From: Haemonchus contortus
Taxonomy: Eukaryota > Nematoda > Chromadorea > Rhabditida > Trichostrongylidae
Direction: 5' to 3'
NCBI GenBank assembly: GCA_000469685.2
Contig: LS997565.1
Span: 43,236,666 to 43,300,665 of the forward strand
Length of the DNA stretch: 64,000 nt
The translations under genes and the position numbers were made by a program. Positions 21,364 through 33,803 of this stretch are shown piece by piece; position 1 is the first letter of the stretch, and every line of letters begins with the position of its first letter. The notes beneath the pieces are model-generated. The model worked only from the letters and a program-made list of their open reading frames with translations. It was not told where the DNA came from and did no database searches.

Positions 21364-24300
21364 TGGTTGGCGACTTCTGGAGGACTCCGCCCACACAGTT
21401 GTGATTGCTCTGCACGTGCAAATATCGGTTATCGTCGGCTAAGCCGTAGTTGACGAGAGGATTAGACGTACGGATCAGCTGTACCAATGCTAATTTCCGG
21501 TCGGGAATTAGTCGACCCGTCTTCAGTTACCGTATGCGCGCATATATTTTTAGTAAACTAATACTACGGAAGTCAGAATAGAATAAATTGAACTCGATCC
21601 GCGCTTCAAACGGGTTGGTTATACCTCGCCGTAGAGATTTCGTGGAACTTGATAAACTAGTACTCTGATTGAGCTCACTTCTATAAAATAAACTCAAAAA
21701 CGTCAGAATTCCTATTTCATCAATCATAAGGAAGTACTTCAAAAAATTATCTGAATGCCTACTGTTAGCCACCCTCTTCAAATTCACGGTTAAATCAAAA
21801 TTCAGCCTTACAATGAAGAGCGGGATTGGTGGTGATATGGCTCTGAAGGGAGCATCTCCCAAGGTGAAGCCGATGGGCCGACATCTTTATCTGAGAGCTC
21901 CTCACCACCATCTCGGGACTAAACTGAATTAGCCTGGCTACTCGAACCAGTATTGCTAAATCTGCGTTCATAGTCAGAATACTCGCAACCAGCCCCTTAT
22001 ATGAACTTGAACTCAACCTGCCAGACGATTGGCCTCATCTCTCGATCCGTGGGGTGAGCTAGGGAAGGATAGTACGCTTGTCAAAAATAAGTAAGCCTAG
22101 AAGAAACCCAAAAAGGGCTTATCTTCCAAGTGGGGGAAACTGAAGTTCCGCACGAAAATTGGATATGTAAAGGTCAACTGCAAATAACTAGAACACCTTT
22201 GCCTCCCTGCCTTTTAACGCCATGATGTAAATAACGGAAAATCAGTATAAAGTCAGTATAATGTACAAAAATGCAAATGCTTTCGAAAAAAAGGTCCTAG
22301 ATACTTCTATCAAACCACTATCTACAATAATTTTTATGACTCAATACCAAAACGCTCCCCCCCCTAATTGGAAAAATTTTTCAAAAAAAGGTAGTTTTGT
22401 GACGAGTCGCTTTGTTAAACACTGATGCGGAGCGCACACAGCTGGCACTGTCTCTTTTAATAATATTAATAAGTGATTACCAGTCCTTATAGTAGAAATT
22501 AGTCGAAAGTCGCTTTCAACCCAATAACCCAATAATATCGTTGGCACTTCGTTAAGTACTAGAACGGCGACAGCCTCTTAAAAAGCATCAAAGCTGCTAA
22601 CCAAGGTCATTATCCACTCATGGTTCCCATTTGGGGTTAATCCAACTTATGGGAGGGCTCTTCCTACAGCGTGACATAAACACCTCTAACATTCAATTGA
22701 ATTATCGGAAATACTTCGAAGAAAAGGGCAGCGTCATGACAGAATGATGCTCAGCCATATTTCGGGGATTTCAACCCGACCCGATCAAGCAATCCTTCGA
22801 ACAGTGATTAAAGAAAGACGTTGCCCAGATACGCTCACAAAAATCTACAATTCTGAATGGAGTCATTGACTAACGCACTCCAATACATTTGGCCAAAACT
22901 GGTCGAATGCTCCAGGTCAAAGTAATACTAACAAAAGAGGCAAATACGTACACCAGAGGCACAGGGATAGCGTGGAACCCAGGATCAAATGTGAAGACTG
23001 GGAAAATTTTCTGGAATTCTGAACAACCAGAACATCCACGCTTATCCTGACATGCCGGAAATGTCTCAATAGGTTCAGAAGGATGGTGATGACTACGCTC
23101 TAGAAATGAGTTTGCCACCAAACTGTCAATAGCTTATTATCAGTTCTAATGGTATGTCACTTAACAACAACTATTGGAAGATCCCATTCCCATAAAGTGC
23201 CATTTATTTCGTAGAAAGGGAGACGAAGTAAGGCTGACGATGAGAGAGAAAGCGAGCAGATAACTGAGTGATTCTGCTAAGCGCTTCATCGGCCTCGGTC
23301 GTTGTGTCGACGATGAGACGAGAACAGCTTTGCAAACATATTAATCGTGTGCTGAATCGGTTGGCAAATCCGTGTTCGGCTAGTGTTTCACCCCCACTTA
23401 TGATCATCATCACCAGCAACAGCAGCAGTCAACTACACAGTGAACAAATACGCGATGAGAGTCGAGTGCAATGTCGGATCTGTTTGATATGCTGCTTATT
23501 CGGGGAGGAAGTCGAAGGGCTCGAATGAGGCATGTCAATCGCCGGCACATAGACAAACATAAAGAAACCTCGTGTCGACATCAAGGGTACATTCGAAGAG
23601 GGTCACGTCTGCAGGTAGCTACTGTATCCACAAAAGCTAATAGGACAAAAATTTTCATCTGGGGGAGGACAAGTTGGATGGCGACAATGTTTTAAGATCT
23701 CAGAAATCAGAATGGAAAAAACAGAAAATATTATCTGCTCACCCTAATTTCACAATCTCGCCAAAGCTGAAGTAGTCCCAGTAGCTAGCACTTGACTGGC
23801 CCAAGAGTCAGAATCGATGAAATTCAAACGATTCCTCAATTCACGACGGCTTTGCTGGCCTGGGCTAGCACCGAGATGAGACCCACCTCCGGACGAGACG
23901 TGGGATACATTGCGTCACTTTCCTCACCACCTCCGCCAAAATGAAGTCTAAGATAAAAAAGGTATTCCAACAACTTTTCAATGTTCCAATATGTTCATGT
24001 CATATCCCATAGCCCATAAAAGGAGATGCTTCTTCCATGTACTGCCATACCATGTAAAACAAGTGCGCCCTAGCTGAATAAGTCGGAGCACATAACACAG
24101 GAAAAAGACAATTTGGGGAAAATGTTTGCTAACAAAACTGGCATAGTGTGATTCTCGCATACCTATTTGGTATAACCCATTGATAAATCCGTATCTTGTA
24201 GTCTGTGTATGTTGTAATGACGACAAGCACATCTGACAGTCTCCTGATTTTCACTAGAATACCGGGCAGAAAGGTGGTTCATCTGACAATCCATTAATCG

Positions 24301-25451
24301 ATATATAAAAAGTCGAGAAAAATGCAATATGCACTATGTAATCCAGAGAGGATGCCTTCGACTGATGGCTACACTAATTTTATCGTACATGAGTGTTACA
24401 ACAATTGTGATGCATATTTATTGAAAAAAAATCATAAAAATCTAATAAATTACTCAAGTCGCAAAAACCCAACTGAAAATTGAAAATAAATGTCTGCATA
24501 CTTAAGCGTATCACTGGTACATCGACAACTTCAATCAAAAAAATGCGAGTAAAAAAATTAGAAAAATGCGTTTTTTGAAAAACTTTGCGATTTTTAATAT
24601 TACTCATTCATATCACACGTCAAATACCGCTTTCTCAAAACATTTTCGACAGCGGCAATATGCCCGTACTCTCCCGAACAGGAATCCCAACCAGTCCCTT
24701 GCAGGAGTAGTTTCATGAACACCCAGGAACGTCACCAGTGTTTCCAAAAAAGTTTTGTTTTGCTGTGAGAAGGCATGTCCAGGTCACAACGGTAGCGAGG
24801 CTGATCGCTAGTTACCTTCGTGGATTTATTATTGCCTGCTGGCTCTGTTCTGAGGAAGCTTTGGCACAAAATGGAGCTACATGCAATATATTTAAAAAAT
24901 TATCAACCGAAAACATGGTCGCCCAACATTTTCACTCCATTAGCTGCTGCTGCCTGCTTTTGAAACCATTCAGGTCGTAGTGAAAGCGCATGATCCACCG
25001 TTCGCTTGTAGGACATATAACTCTGAACAAAATCATAATTGGTGAAATAGTCTACAACTTCTCTCATGTTTGAACTTCGACATAGTTGTTACTACTGGAA
25101 TGTTCTCGTGCCGTCGAGGTTTTTAGGTGGAGCAATTTATTAAGTCAACGGCCCAACGTTTCGACGCTGTCGTTTCTTTAGAGGGCAAAGTTCCACTATT
25201 TAAGCGGGCAAAAATCCGCTATCGCTACGGCGATAGTCGGAAGAAAAACCCTGAGTTGTTTAAAAAAAAAGTCTTGCACGGCACAAGCATATACTATTCA
25301 TAATGAGTGGTGGCTTGGCAATGGAAAAATCATCAACGCTAAACATGGACTAAACCAGTCATAGTCTTAGACTTCCCATCTCCCTGTTTCCTGATTTCTC
25401 ACAAAACTACTGTACAATCCCAGCTTCCTTGAAAATTCGATTTATCACCGC
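21364..25451. other. Intergenic, no gene recognised
   Basis: About 4 kb between the start of the homeobox gene and the end of the cyclin gene. Scattered short open frames without phase-linked neighbours. It may hold the homeobox promoter and a non-coding first exon. Confidence 0.4.
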
Positions 25452-28400
25452 CTACATTTCGTCACTGAATTTGACGAGCTCCGTAAGCCTCAAGCATTCC
25501 CTAGCGACGAAATCCATTCCTTGCAAAAAGATGACTTCAATGAGGATGACATAAATTCTCTCCCGCATGTGCAGCCACCCCCACTTCCACAATTCACAGT
25601 GGTGCATATTATAAATAGTAAATAGGGCGATACTCAACATGCTCAAAGGGACAACAACTTAAGAAAACCCGTCATTGAAAGAGATCGAGCCTTAGCCATA
25701 TATCACAAAAACATATGGCTCTACACGAAAAGTTTCTTACCTCTTCAAATTCATCGCCAAGGCGAGCCGACAGGATAAGCCGACAAAGTACCGCTTGAGG
25801 AAAGTCGTACTCGACCCTATCTTCACCAATCACATCGTAGCAATCTGACGTCTAAGTTGTACCGTTAAACATTGAAACATAAAGAAGATTCAAGCATTTC
25901 GAATTACAAAAAAGTGGTAGCTTAAACAAGGAATTATTTCATAGTGCATCAAAACATAAAAACTAGAAAGGAAGCCGTGGTGCAAGTGAGCAAAGTAGGG
26001 GCTGAATTTGAGCCTTCTATCGTTTCGAACAGTACGGAAGTCTAACTTGGCGGATAAGTGTTTCTACATTATCACTAGAGATCCCAGCTCTAGGCGACTA
26101 TATAAGCAACTATAGGCGACTATACTGCGCGATAAGATAGTGGAATAAGCAAAAATTCAGGCATCAATTTCATTCAACACTCCAGATGCAATCTTCAGAA
26201 AACAGTGTAACTAACCCAGCTGTCTCCATCAGCAATTAAGGACGTTAATCTCATTACCACACCAGCAAGCAGAGCTGGTCTCAACACTGCCAGTTCCATC
26301 TGGCAGAGAGCCAACTGCAGGGCAAACTTTGCAAACCTCCACTGCCATGGGTGCTGCTAAAACGCAAAGATAGTGAATCTGAATAAGGGTTTTATAGCTT
26401 GTAATCTATTAGCTACATTAGCGTTTCCTTGGGTGAGTTTCAGTACAATCTATCTTCACAATCGACAGCCCACTAAAAATACTAGCCTCCTGTCCATTGA
26501 ACTTACGGCTACATTAAAAATTCTACGAGTATTCAGATACAAAAAAGGTAAAATCAAAAAAAGGGGTAATCAATATGAAGGCAATCCAGAAATTGATGGT
26601 TGATTGTTAGAAAAACCTTCCATAAAGCACCGACGACTTAGAAATGGGTCTGTACCCGGAATAAACCGCTTTCAAACTTACCTGTACACGTTTATGTACA
26701 AGACGCATGAAGAACAATGGTGTACAAACAAGAAGGCGGAAATCTGTTGCTCGACATATCTGCAACCATATAGGTCAAAGAAACAGTATGAGCTATAAAA
26801 AATGTCAGTTCCACTGGCCTGGATTTCAAGCGCATCTACAGCTTTGGCATCGAATTCATTTGCTACTTCTTCACACAAATTGTGTTGAGACTCCACTTTT
26901 GCTGCTAATCGAACAGCAGCGATTGAGAGACATTCGAGTTGTTCACGACTTATATGACATTTCTAGAACACTCAGGCACAGTACAAAAGTGATGCTCAAA
27001 TCTTGAGAAAAAAGGGACCTTCAAAACACCTATTTTATTGAACAGAGGATACTTCAGTAAATACTTACAGAAACTGTTACTGCAACGAGATACGCAGCAA
27101 GCGGCAATACTTCGGTTGGCAAACGTTGACTATAAAAGACGTCCGCTATGAAAAGGTTAGTTAATGCGAAAGCCCGATAACCGCCTAGAGCGTGCCAATC
27201 CGATTTTGTAGTCTTTGGATAGTGAGCCTGGAATAAATCTTTCTTTATTTGTCAGGGTCTAAGCCAAATTCTCATATAACAAACTTGTCAACTCATAAAC
27301 CTCCCAGTGATATTATCAAGCTTAACGAATTACATTTCTAATGAACAGAAATCAATTTTTTGAATCGAATAACAATCAATCTGAAAATGAATGCGAACAT
27401 CTCACCTGTCTAGAAAATGCATACTTAATGATGTCGACAAGATATTCAGAATGAGCTGAATCAAGGTCCACTCGCCAAAATATCTCAGCACGATGATAGT
27501 CCACACCTGTCTCTTCCTTTTCAACCGAAACAGAGAGTGCTGTTTTCTCTATAAGAAAGAGCAGGCAGTTCATTACACTTCAATGAAACTTTAGAGTAAA
27601 ATAACCAAAGGAACTTAATGAGTAGATGACACCAAACCGAAAGTATCCTTAACGTGAGACCCGCTGCGATGTTTGCCACTTCCATCTTCGCCTAGATATT
27701 TAGGAATGAAATAGTCAAAAGGATAGTGAGCAGTATAACAGGACTAATCCATTTTAGAAAACTAAGTAAGAAGAAAGTGGAATAAAGCCAAAAATCAGCC
27801 TTGGCTACCCGTGGAAATCAATTGAAATATGACGCACTCACTGTGGGAAGACGACCACCAATTCCAACCAAAGGATTTCAGAAGCCTCTCGAAAAAGCGG
27901 GATTCTCCTCGTTCTTCGGATTTCTGGTCGGATTTCTGGAGAGATATATGTCAGTTTTATTTCAATAAGTATTATTGACGCTACCAAATTTTGTTGACTA
28001 TCGAAGGAGAGGGAGCCACGTTTCCCAACTCTGTAGAAAATTACGAAGGTATTGAGATGAGCACGATGATATCCTTCATAATAAGTCCCAGGAGCAGCAA
28101 GAACTCAAATTGGTGGTACTCGGTCATTGACTGGATCCCTCAGGATGACAGGGACTGTCGCTAACGCGATGGTCAGACTTTTTTCGGAAGCTCTGAACGA
28201 AAGGAATGCTTTGCCTCATGTCCCTCGAGCGAGGGCGATCCATTGGACAATTCTGGCTCGCGACAGGGACGAATGGATACGTTACTGGTGCCCACTTCAA
28301 AATCGATGATCAACGGGACGGCAAGTGATACAGGTGATACTTGGAAATAATTTGAAAAGATGTTTCTTACTCCGGACAACGCACTATTCATCAAGCAAGT

Positions 28401-29663
28401 CTTTTTCCATGATAAAATAAGACAAAGACAAAATTGTGTGACTGTCTAAAAATACCGAATCTCGTTACCTTGGGAGGATTTAGTTGAGCGCCCTCTTCTT
28501 CTGTTGCCTGTTGAACTTCTTCCTTTTTTGCTATAGAAGTTTTATCACTAATTGTGGGCAGCTCATTACGTTGCCTATATTTACAAAAAAATTGATTCTT
28601 GACTGAAGAGAAAAGCTGTCCAGTTTATATGATACATACCCGACTGATATTTTACTGAAGTTGCGAACTAGTGACTGAGCATTGACGGCCTACAAAATCG
28701 GAGAATTCACTTCGAATTCTAGTTTTTGTAGTATTATATTTTAGTTATTCTCTTATTCGCTAATTTATCTATCTGTGAAAGCCAATACACATCACCACAG
28801 CTTACAAGTAAAGCAAGGTGTGTGTCCGTGTGAAGAAGAGGGGAGGAGATGAAAGGATTGTGTGTGGTCGCCTAAGGGACGGAGCCACACTTACGATAAA
28901 TGTACAAAGTACAATTTTTTAACAAAGTTTTCAGAATTCTAAGTTTAATTTGTTTTACTTCAGTCCGTCACTCCCTCCTAACCTTTACCATCCCTCGTTA
29001 TGAAGGGAAAGGGTCATATTTAGAAAGTAGGAAATCAAATAAACTGACCAAGACCATTCAGCGGTGCCCTGACTATACGCTTTTCTACATACCCACACTT
29101 ACATAGCTTGATTCTCTTCAACTTATCTAGCCTCTTCGTGGTGTTGTTGTTGGTAATAACACTTCAGATGCAAAGGTACACACAAACCCAAGAACTTTGT
29201 TGCTGAACTTCGTAATGAGATATAAAATGAGCACGCAGTCGGATTCTACTATTTTGCAACCGCCTGCTCAACGTTCAAGTACCCTGTCCTGCCCTCAGAT
29301 GAAATGTTTTCTCCTATGAACTGAGAACGTCTCCAACTGCTAATGAATGAACTGGTATCAAACTGATTAGAATATGCTCACAGTAGCTTACCGTTACCCA
29401 ACTGCAAATTAATATCTCCAGCGGACTACCACGAAGAGAAGGTGTGAGCACGACAACAAAAATTCCCATAAATAAAACATCAGCTGCATTTTCAACCAAG
29501 TACTCCAAATGCTTTCACTATATACCAAGATTTTTGAATTAATTAAAAGAACACAAAATAATAGATAAAACTTTAGGCTTACATTTTCTTTTGTACCACG
29601 AGCAATATTAGCTTCATTTGAAACAACGTTGGGCTTTCTCATGCGAAGTCCACGTCGAGCCAT
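25452..29663 (-). CDS. Divergent cyclin (cyclin A/B-like, two cyclin folds)
   Basis: Minus-strand exons supported by phase: 29583-29663 (start, [12 protein letters not shown]), 28640-28689, 28469-28574, one near 27849-27942, then 27406-27548, 27069-27227, 26819-26962, 26682-26759, 26216-26356, 25741-25851, and a final exon ending at 25452. The last part follows cyclin order: [10 protein letters not shown], an N-terminal cyclin box ending [15 protein letters not shown], then [18 protein letters not shown] and the C-terminal fold with [20 protein letters not shown]. Cyclins activate cyclin-dependent kinases. The usual MRxxLVDWL segment at the start of the box is replaced, so a canonical substrate-docking patch is not visible. 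The intron after 26819 begins GC. An exon around 28180-28400 is uncertain. The N-terminal third is charged and low complexity. Confidence 0.7.
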
Positions 29664-30242
29664 GCCCAACAGTTACGGACTGTTGGTAAATGCTGGCAAC
29701 TGAAATATCGAGTAACCCGAGTTTGTTAGCTATTCAGCCTTGGTCAGATTCTCCCTGTTGATGTGCTTAGGTCGAATCTTCACAAGAATCGGACCACACT
29801 TACAAAAACTGTTTTAGTAAGTACACAGAAAGCAACTTATACCATGAGAGAAGTGAACTTCTCAACAAGAAAACTGAAATAATAGGAAATTCCGCATTAA
29901 CATCTGTTTCGACACAAGACCAATCAGGTTTGTTCGATTGACGACCGATCATAGGGTAGGAGCAATCGAGAGCAAAAAATACTATGACCTACCACGATTT
30001 CACGTATTCAGATGAACTTGTCGCAGGAGTTGAAAACAACTGCAATCGCCCAAAGCGGTCGCTCTTCATGCAGATTGATATACTGGATTGGTTTATCGAG
30101 AAAAGGAGATAGCAGTCGAATAAAGCTCATTTTCGATTCTCTGCACCCTCAGGCCAAGAGAGAACTGGAGAGTATAGGAAGGCGGCGGCAGAAATTGTAC
30201 GAACGAGGTAACTCGTTCGCAGCGGCAGTACGCGACGGGTAT
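29664..30242. other. Intergenic, no gene recognised
   Basis: Upstream flank of the cyclin gene. It probably includes its promoter; no specific element identified. Confidence 0.4.
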
Positions 30243-30244
30243 GT

Positions 30245-30489
30245 GTCAAGTCGTGCGTCCGAGGACGCGCGCAGCAAATTGCGCGGCGAAGTTCGTGGCG
30301 AGTTTGGACGACTCCGGCGTTTATCATTGGGGCCCAAATTTGAAGTAGAGTAGATTAGTAGAATCAGCTGTCCATACCCAACTATTCTACTTCAAGTTTG
30401 TGCCCCATTAATAGGCTTCAGAGTCCTTTGAATCGCCACGATCTTCGCCGCGCAATTAGCCGCGCGCGTCCTCGGACGCACGACTTAAC
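30245..30489. mobile_element. Palindromic fold-back MITE-like element, copy 2
   Basis: Same ends (GTCAAGTCGTGCGTCCGAGG and its complement) and same AATCAGCTG-type centre as the copy at 4102-4346. Palindromic throughout, about 245 bp. An open frame across it is a by-product of the GC-rich arms. Confidence 0.85.
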
Positions 30490-30606
30490 CGTCCCCGTGC
30501 GCGACTAGTTGATCCCATGAGACCGATTCAACTACCTGACTCCCGTTGAGACACTGCAGCTTTCTGAGATGCCAATTCATTATATGTCGACACTATTGAA
30601 TATTGA

Positions 30607-30905
30607 AGGCTCAGTTGGTGCAGTGACAAGTGGAGCACCGCCACACAATCATGGTCCGGGTGTCCCGGCTCGATGCTCGCCCTAGCCAACCAAGCCTTCC
30701 ATCCTTCCGGGGTCGGCTAATTGGTTCCAGATCATCTAGAAGGACAGAGGCACTGACTTTTACATCGGCTGTCCACCATAACTCATTGTATGCGCCACTG
30801 CATTCAGGCATTCAGGCCACCACTACGATTTCAAGTGAAGGATGGATGCAGGGCGCATCTCGAAAATGGGACCTCAATGCTGAAGACTTCATCCTTATCT
30901 GATTA
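30607..30905 (+). mobile_element. tRNA-derived SINE, full-length copy with clear head
   Basis: Starts GGCTCAGTTGGTGCAGTGAC, an A-box-like motif, followed by GTCCCGGCTCGATGC (degenerate B box). The family body and a tail ending near GAAGACTTCATCCTTAT follow. This is one of the best copies for defining the element's ends. Confidence 0.75.
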
Positions 30906-32223
30906 ATGACCGTGACTATCCAACCCGAATGTTACTTCTGAAGATAATTTCGATGCTATTTGAAAAGTCAACTGCTACGGATACTGCTTTAATGAGAGGA
31001 CACAGACGAACGACAAATAAGCTTCACCCTCCCTCCCCACCCTGAGGTGGATGGACTCGAATAAAAAATCAAAGCAAAAGGCAATCAACAGAACTGGAAC
31101 ATCACTCACTAGATGGACGTGAGTGTTTGGTCAAGGGACGTCTGTATAGCCTCTTTTCTGACATTTGAGTTCTATGAGGTGACATTTGAAGTGTTTTTTA
31201 AGGAGTATATTAGACGTATTTATTTGGCTGAACACCACACTAATGTGTTCACGAAAACTTCAAATGAGCGTAAAAATAGAGACGAAAGTAAATAACCATG
31301 GAATAAGACCCCACTGCACTTAAAGCACAGAGACGGGTTCGAATCCGCACACAGGCCGAATTTCACTCATAACTCGCCAATCTTATGAGGCCTACAATAA
31401 CTCAATCATTCATGCTGTGTCCATGGCTAGCCCATTACAAATCAAGAGGTTTGTGTTGAAAGCTCGTATATACACGAGCTCAGAAAACTTCTTTCTCTGA
31501 GCTAGTCCTGCTCTTGGTATAGAATCAATTACGCTTGATATCAACTCATTGTTATCAACTCTACAAGCGGAATTCTAAAGGGTTATTCCTCAGCTTCCCC
31601 TATGCTTACTCCTTCAGCCTCCTTCATCAAAGTACGACCCTCACGTCATGGAACGCGAGCCCTGAATGTTCTCCTTACCGCTCGATTGCTTCCAATCTTT
31701 CCAAGGACGCAAGACCAGCGGCCTCTTCAAATCGCGGGGGACCAAGACAGCACCTTGCTTAACCGTTTATTTATATTTACCAACAAACTATAAACGTAAC
31801 GTAATCGATAGATAGCCCACACCTGCCACCTTTGATCTAGTTCGTCTCCTCACTCAGACAGGGCACTGAGGAGCTGGAAGCATCAAGAACTAGTGCCAAG
31901 GATCCCCTTTCCCTTCGCCCCTCCTCTGTCCATCAACTGGCCGACCGCTCTGCCACTCACCTCGCCAGCGCTAGAACAGTGCTACGACCGTAGAAGACTC
32001 CAGGCTTACTATAGTCAATGAAAATGGGTCAAATAGTTCTTCAGGTCGTTGTGGCCCAGCACCTTTTTCCACAAAAAAAGAAAATTTTATTAGGTACGAC
32101 ATGCATTATCACAGTTCATAGGTTTGTTTAAACTAGAATTTGACAGATTTAGAAAAAAAGATTTGGTCCAAGAGCGTCTTGACTGTCTCAGTTCCTAACA
32201 AGAACGCGTCCAAGCTGTTCATG
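30906..32223. other. Intergenic, no gene recognised
   Basis: No exon series. A perfect B-box-like GGTTCGAATCC at 31333-31343 lacks a matching A box at the right distance. Confidence 0.4.
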
Positions 32224-32280
32224 ACTCTCACGGCTGTTCACAGTCTCGCGGCTGTTGACAATCTCACGGCTACGACTGTT
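32224..32280 (+). repeat. 18-bp tandem repeat, about 3 units
   Basis: The unit CTCTCACGGCTGTTCACA is repeated with changes (GTCTCGCGGCTGTTGACA, ATCTCACGGCTACGACTG). It lies in a 67-codon open frame. Nothing else supports that frame as a gene. Confidence 0.6.
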
Positions 32281-32608
32281 TCTGGGTGGTACTTGGCTGA
32301 CGTTCCTTTCGAGAAGGATGTTACGTACCACCTCCCTTGAATTCGAGTTCGGCGATCTCGAAAAACGTCCTGAAACGAATAATGAAGGATTACTTCTTTT
32401 CTTTTCTCATCTCCCATCCCCTAAGGGGAACACAGCAGAAGCGCTCCCCTACAAGCTAACCCTGGAAGCCTGTTAAGACACACCTTTTGAGGTTATGACG
32501 ACAACTTTCGTAGATCCATGCCTTGATGGATGGAGGCTGTGAAGAGGTGGTCGTTTGAAGCCAAGTGGGTGTGCTGTAAAAAGAAGAACCAATAGAGACC
32601 TGTGACAC

Positions 32609-33803
32609 TCAGCTACCAGATTTCGATGACTCACGACGCCATCGGATCGGGTGCTTGGGCTTCTCCTTTTCCTCCTCTGGCATCTCTTCTGCGCTTCCTT
32701 CGCCGCTGCCCTCACCACTACCCTCGCCGGTTTCTTCTCCACTGCCTTCACCGCTTCCCTCCTCACCACTTCCTTCCACTAATTCCTAAATTGTAAGGTA
32801 TAGAATCACCGCCATTCACGCCCTTGATGTACTGACTTACCAGTTCCTCCCCTCTGATTAGGCTGTTTAGTTGCTCCTTATCGGTGAGGAACTGGCATTG
32901 TTCAGGCATCTGACGATTCACTAGCGCCTTCGCCCGTTTTCCTAACTGATCGAGGATAGCAGCGGATTTGAAAAACGGTCTCATGACAGCTTCCTGAACG
33001 AGAGATTCGAAAATTCGGAAAAAACGACCTAAATTCATCACCACACTTACCACTACAACAGTCCCAGCCGGCTCGCCACATTCATTGTTGAGCTCTCTAG
33101 CCACACAGCTGCCCATGCAGCCTAGAGACGTGCAAACGGGTCCGAGTTCCTGGAACGTATCCGTCAGATATGAGACTTGATAGATGGGAGCTGGTCAGTT
33201 ACCTTTTCAAACAGCCAACTAGGCCTTTTGAATTTGGAGAAGCGACGTGAGGCTTCGTAAGCAGTGACCTGGGCGATGGAATCGGTGAACGTGCAATTTG
33301 CATCGCAGTTCTGCACGACCTCTTCAGTTCTGTTCGCCAGACACTCGACATGAGGCTCCATCTCCTCCGATTCCTCGTCACATAACGTCTCGAAGCCACC
33401 GAACAATGTATCGAATAGAATGCCTCCGAGACAGTTCTCCTGCTCGTCTACACATAATGCAGCTTTGTTGTAGGTCCTGACGGGAATTCTGATTACCTCG
33501 AGTACATAATTTACCCTACCCTACTCTGTTTGACCTACTGACCTGCATAACTCACTGAAAGTTTCGGTCGTATTTTCCAGGCTAAGCAGCTCACCGGTGA
33601 TGTAGAATAGGTCAGACAGGCAGGTATGAGCACATGGGGGCAGTCCACCTACTTTGAATACTCCAACATTGAAGAATTCATGGCCTGAAAGACCTACACC
33701 ACAGTGCGACAGAGTAGGCTTCAGTAGAAGAAAGGCACAAGTGACAGTACTCACACAGACTTCCGCCAATAGAAACGAGTAGTACGAGCAAGGACAGCCT
33801 CAT
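32609..33803 (-). CDS. CPG4-domain chondroitin proteoglycan core protein with Ser-Gly tail
   Basis: Six exons: 33755-33803, 33543-33684, 33203-33488, 33051-33149, 32841-32993, 32609-32785. All phases agree, giving 301 residues. The signal peptide is MRLSLLVLLVSIGGSLC. The body is Cys-rich with the spacing of the nematode chondroitin proteoglycan 4 (CPG4) domain: PPCAHTCLSDLFYITGELL, VECLANRTEEVVQNCDANC, LGCMGSCVARELNNECG. The last exon encodes repeated Gly-Ser-Gly-Glu units (EGSGEGSGEETGEGSGEGS), classic acidic Ser-Gly sites for chondroitin-type chains. In Caenorhabditis such proteoglycans act in eggshell and embryonic matrix; that role is inferred. N-glycosylation sequons are also present (for example NRT, NCT). 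It is divergently paired with a paralogue starting 1.1 kb away. Confidence 0.85.

Noticed and set aside
30012..30353. 113-codon open frame running into the palindromic element at 30.2 kb
   Set aside because: More than a quarter of it is the arm of the repeat element; no domain or splice support.
31315..31360. Perfect B-box-like GGTTCGAATCC suggesting a tRNA gene
   Set aside because: No A box at the proper distance and no cloverleaf pairing could be drawn.
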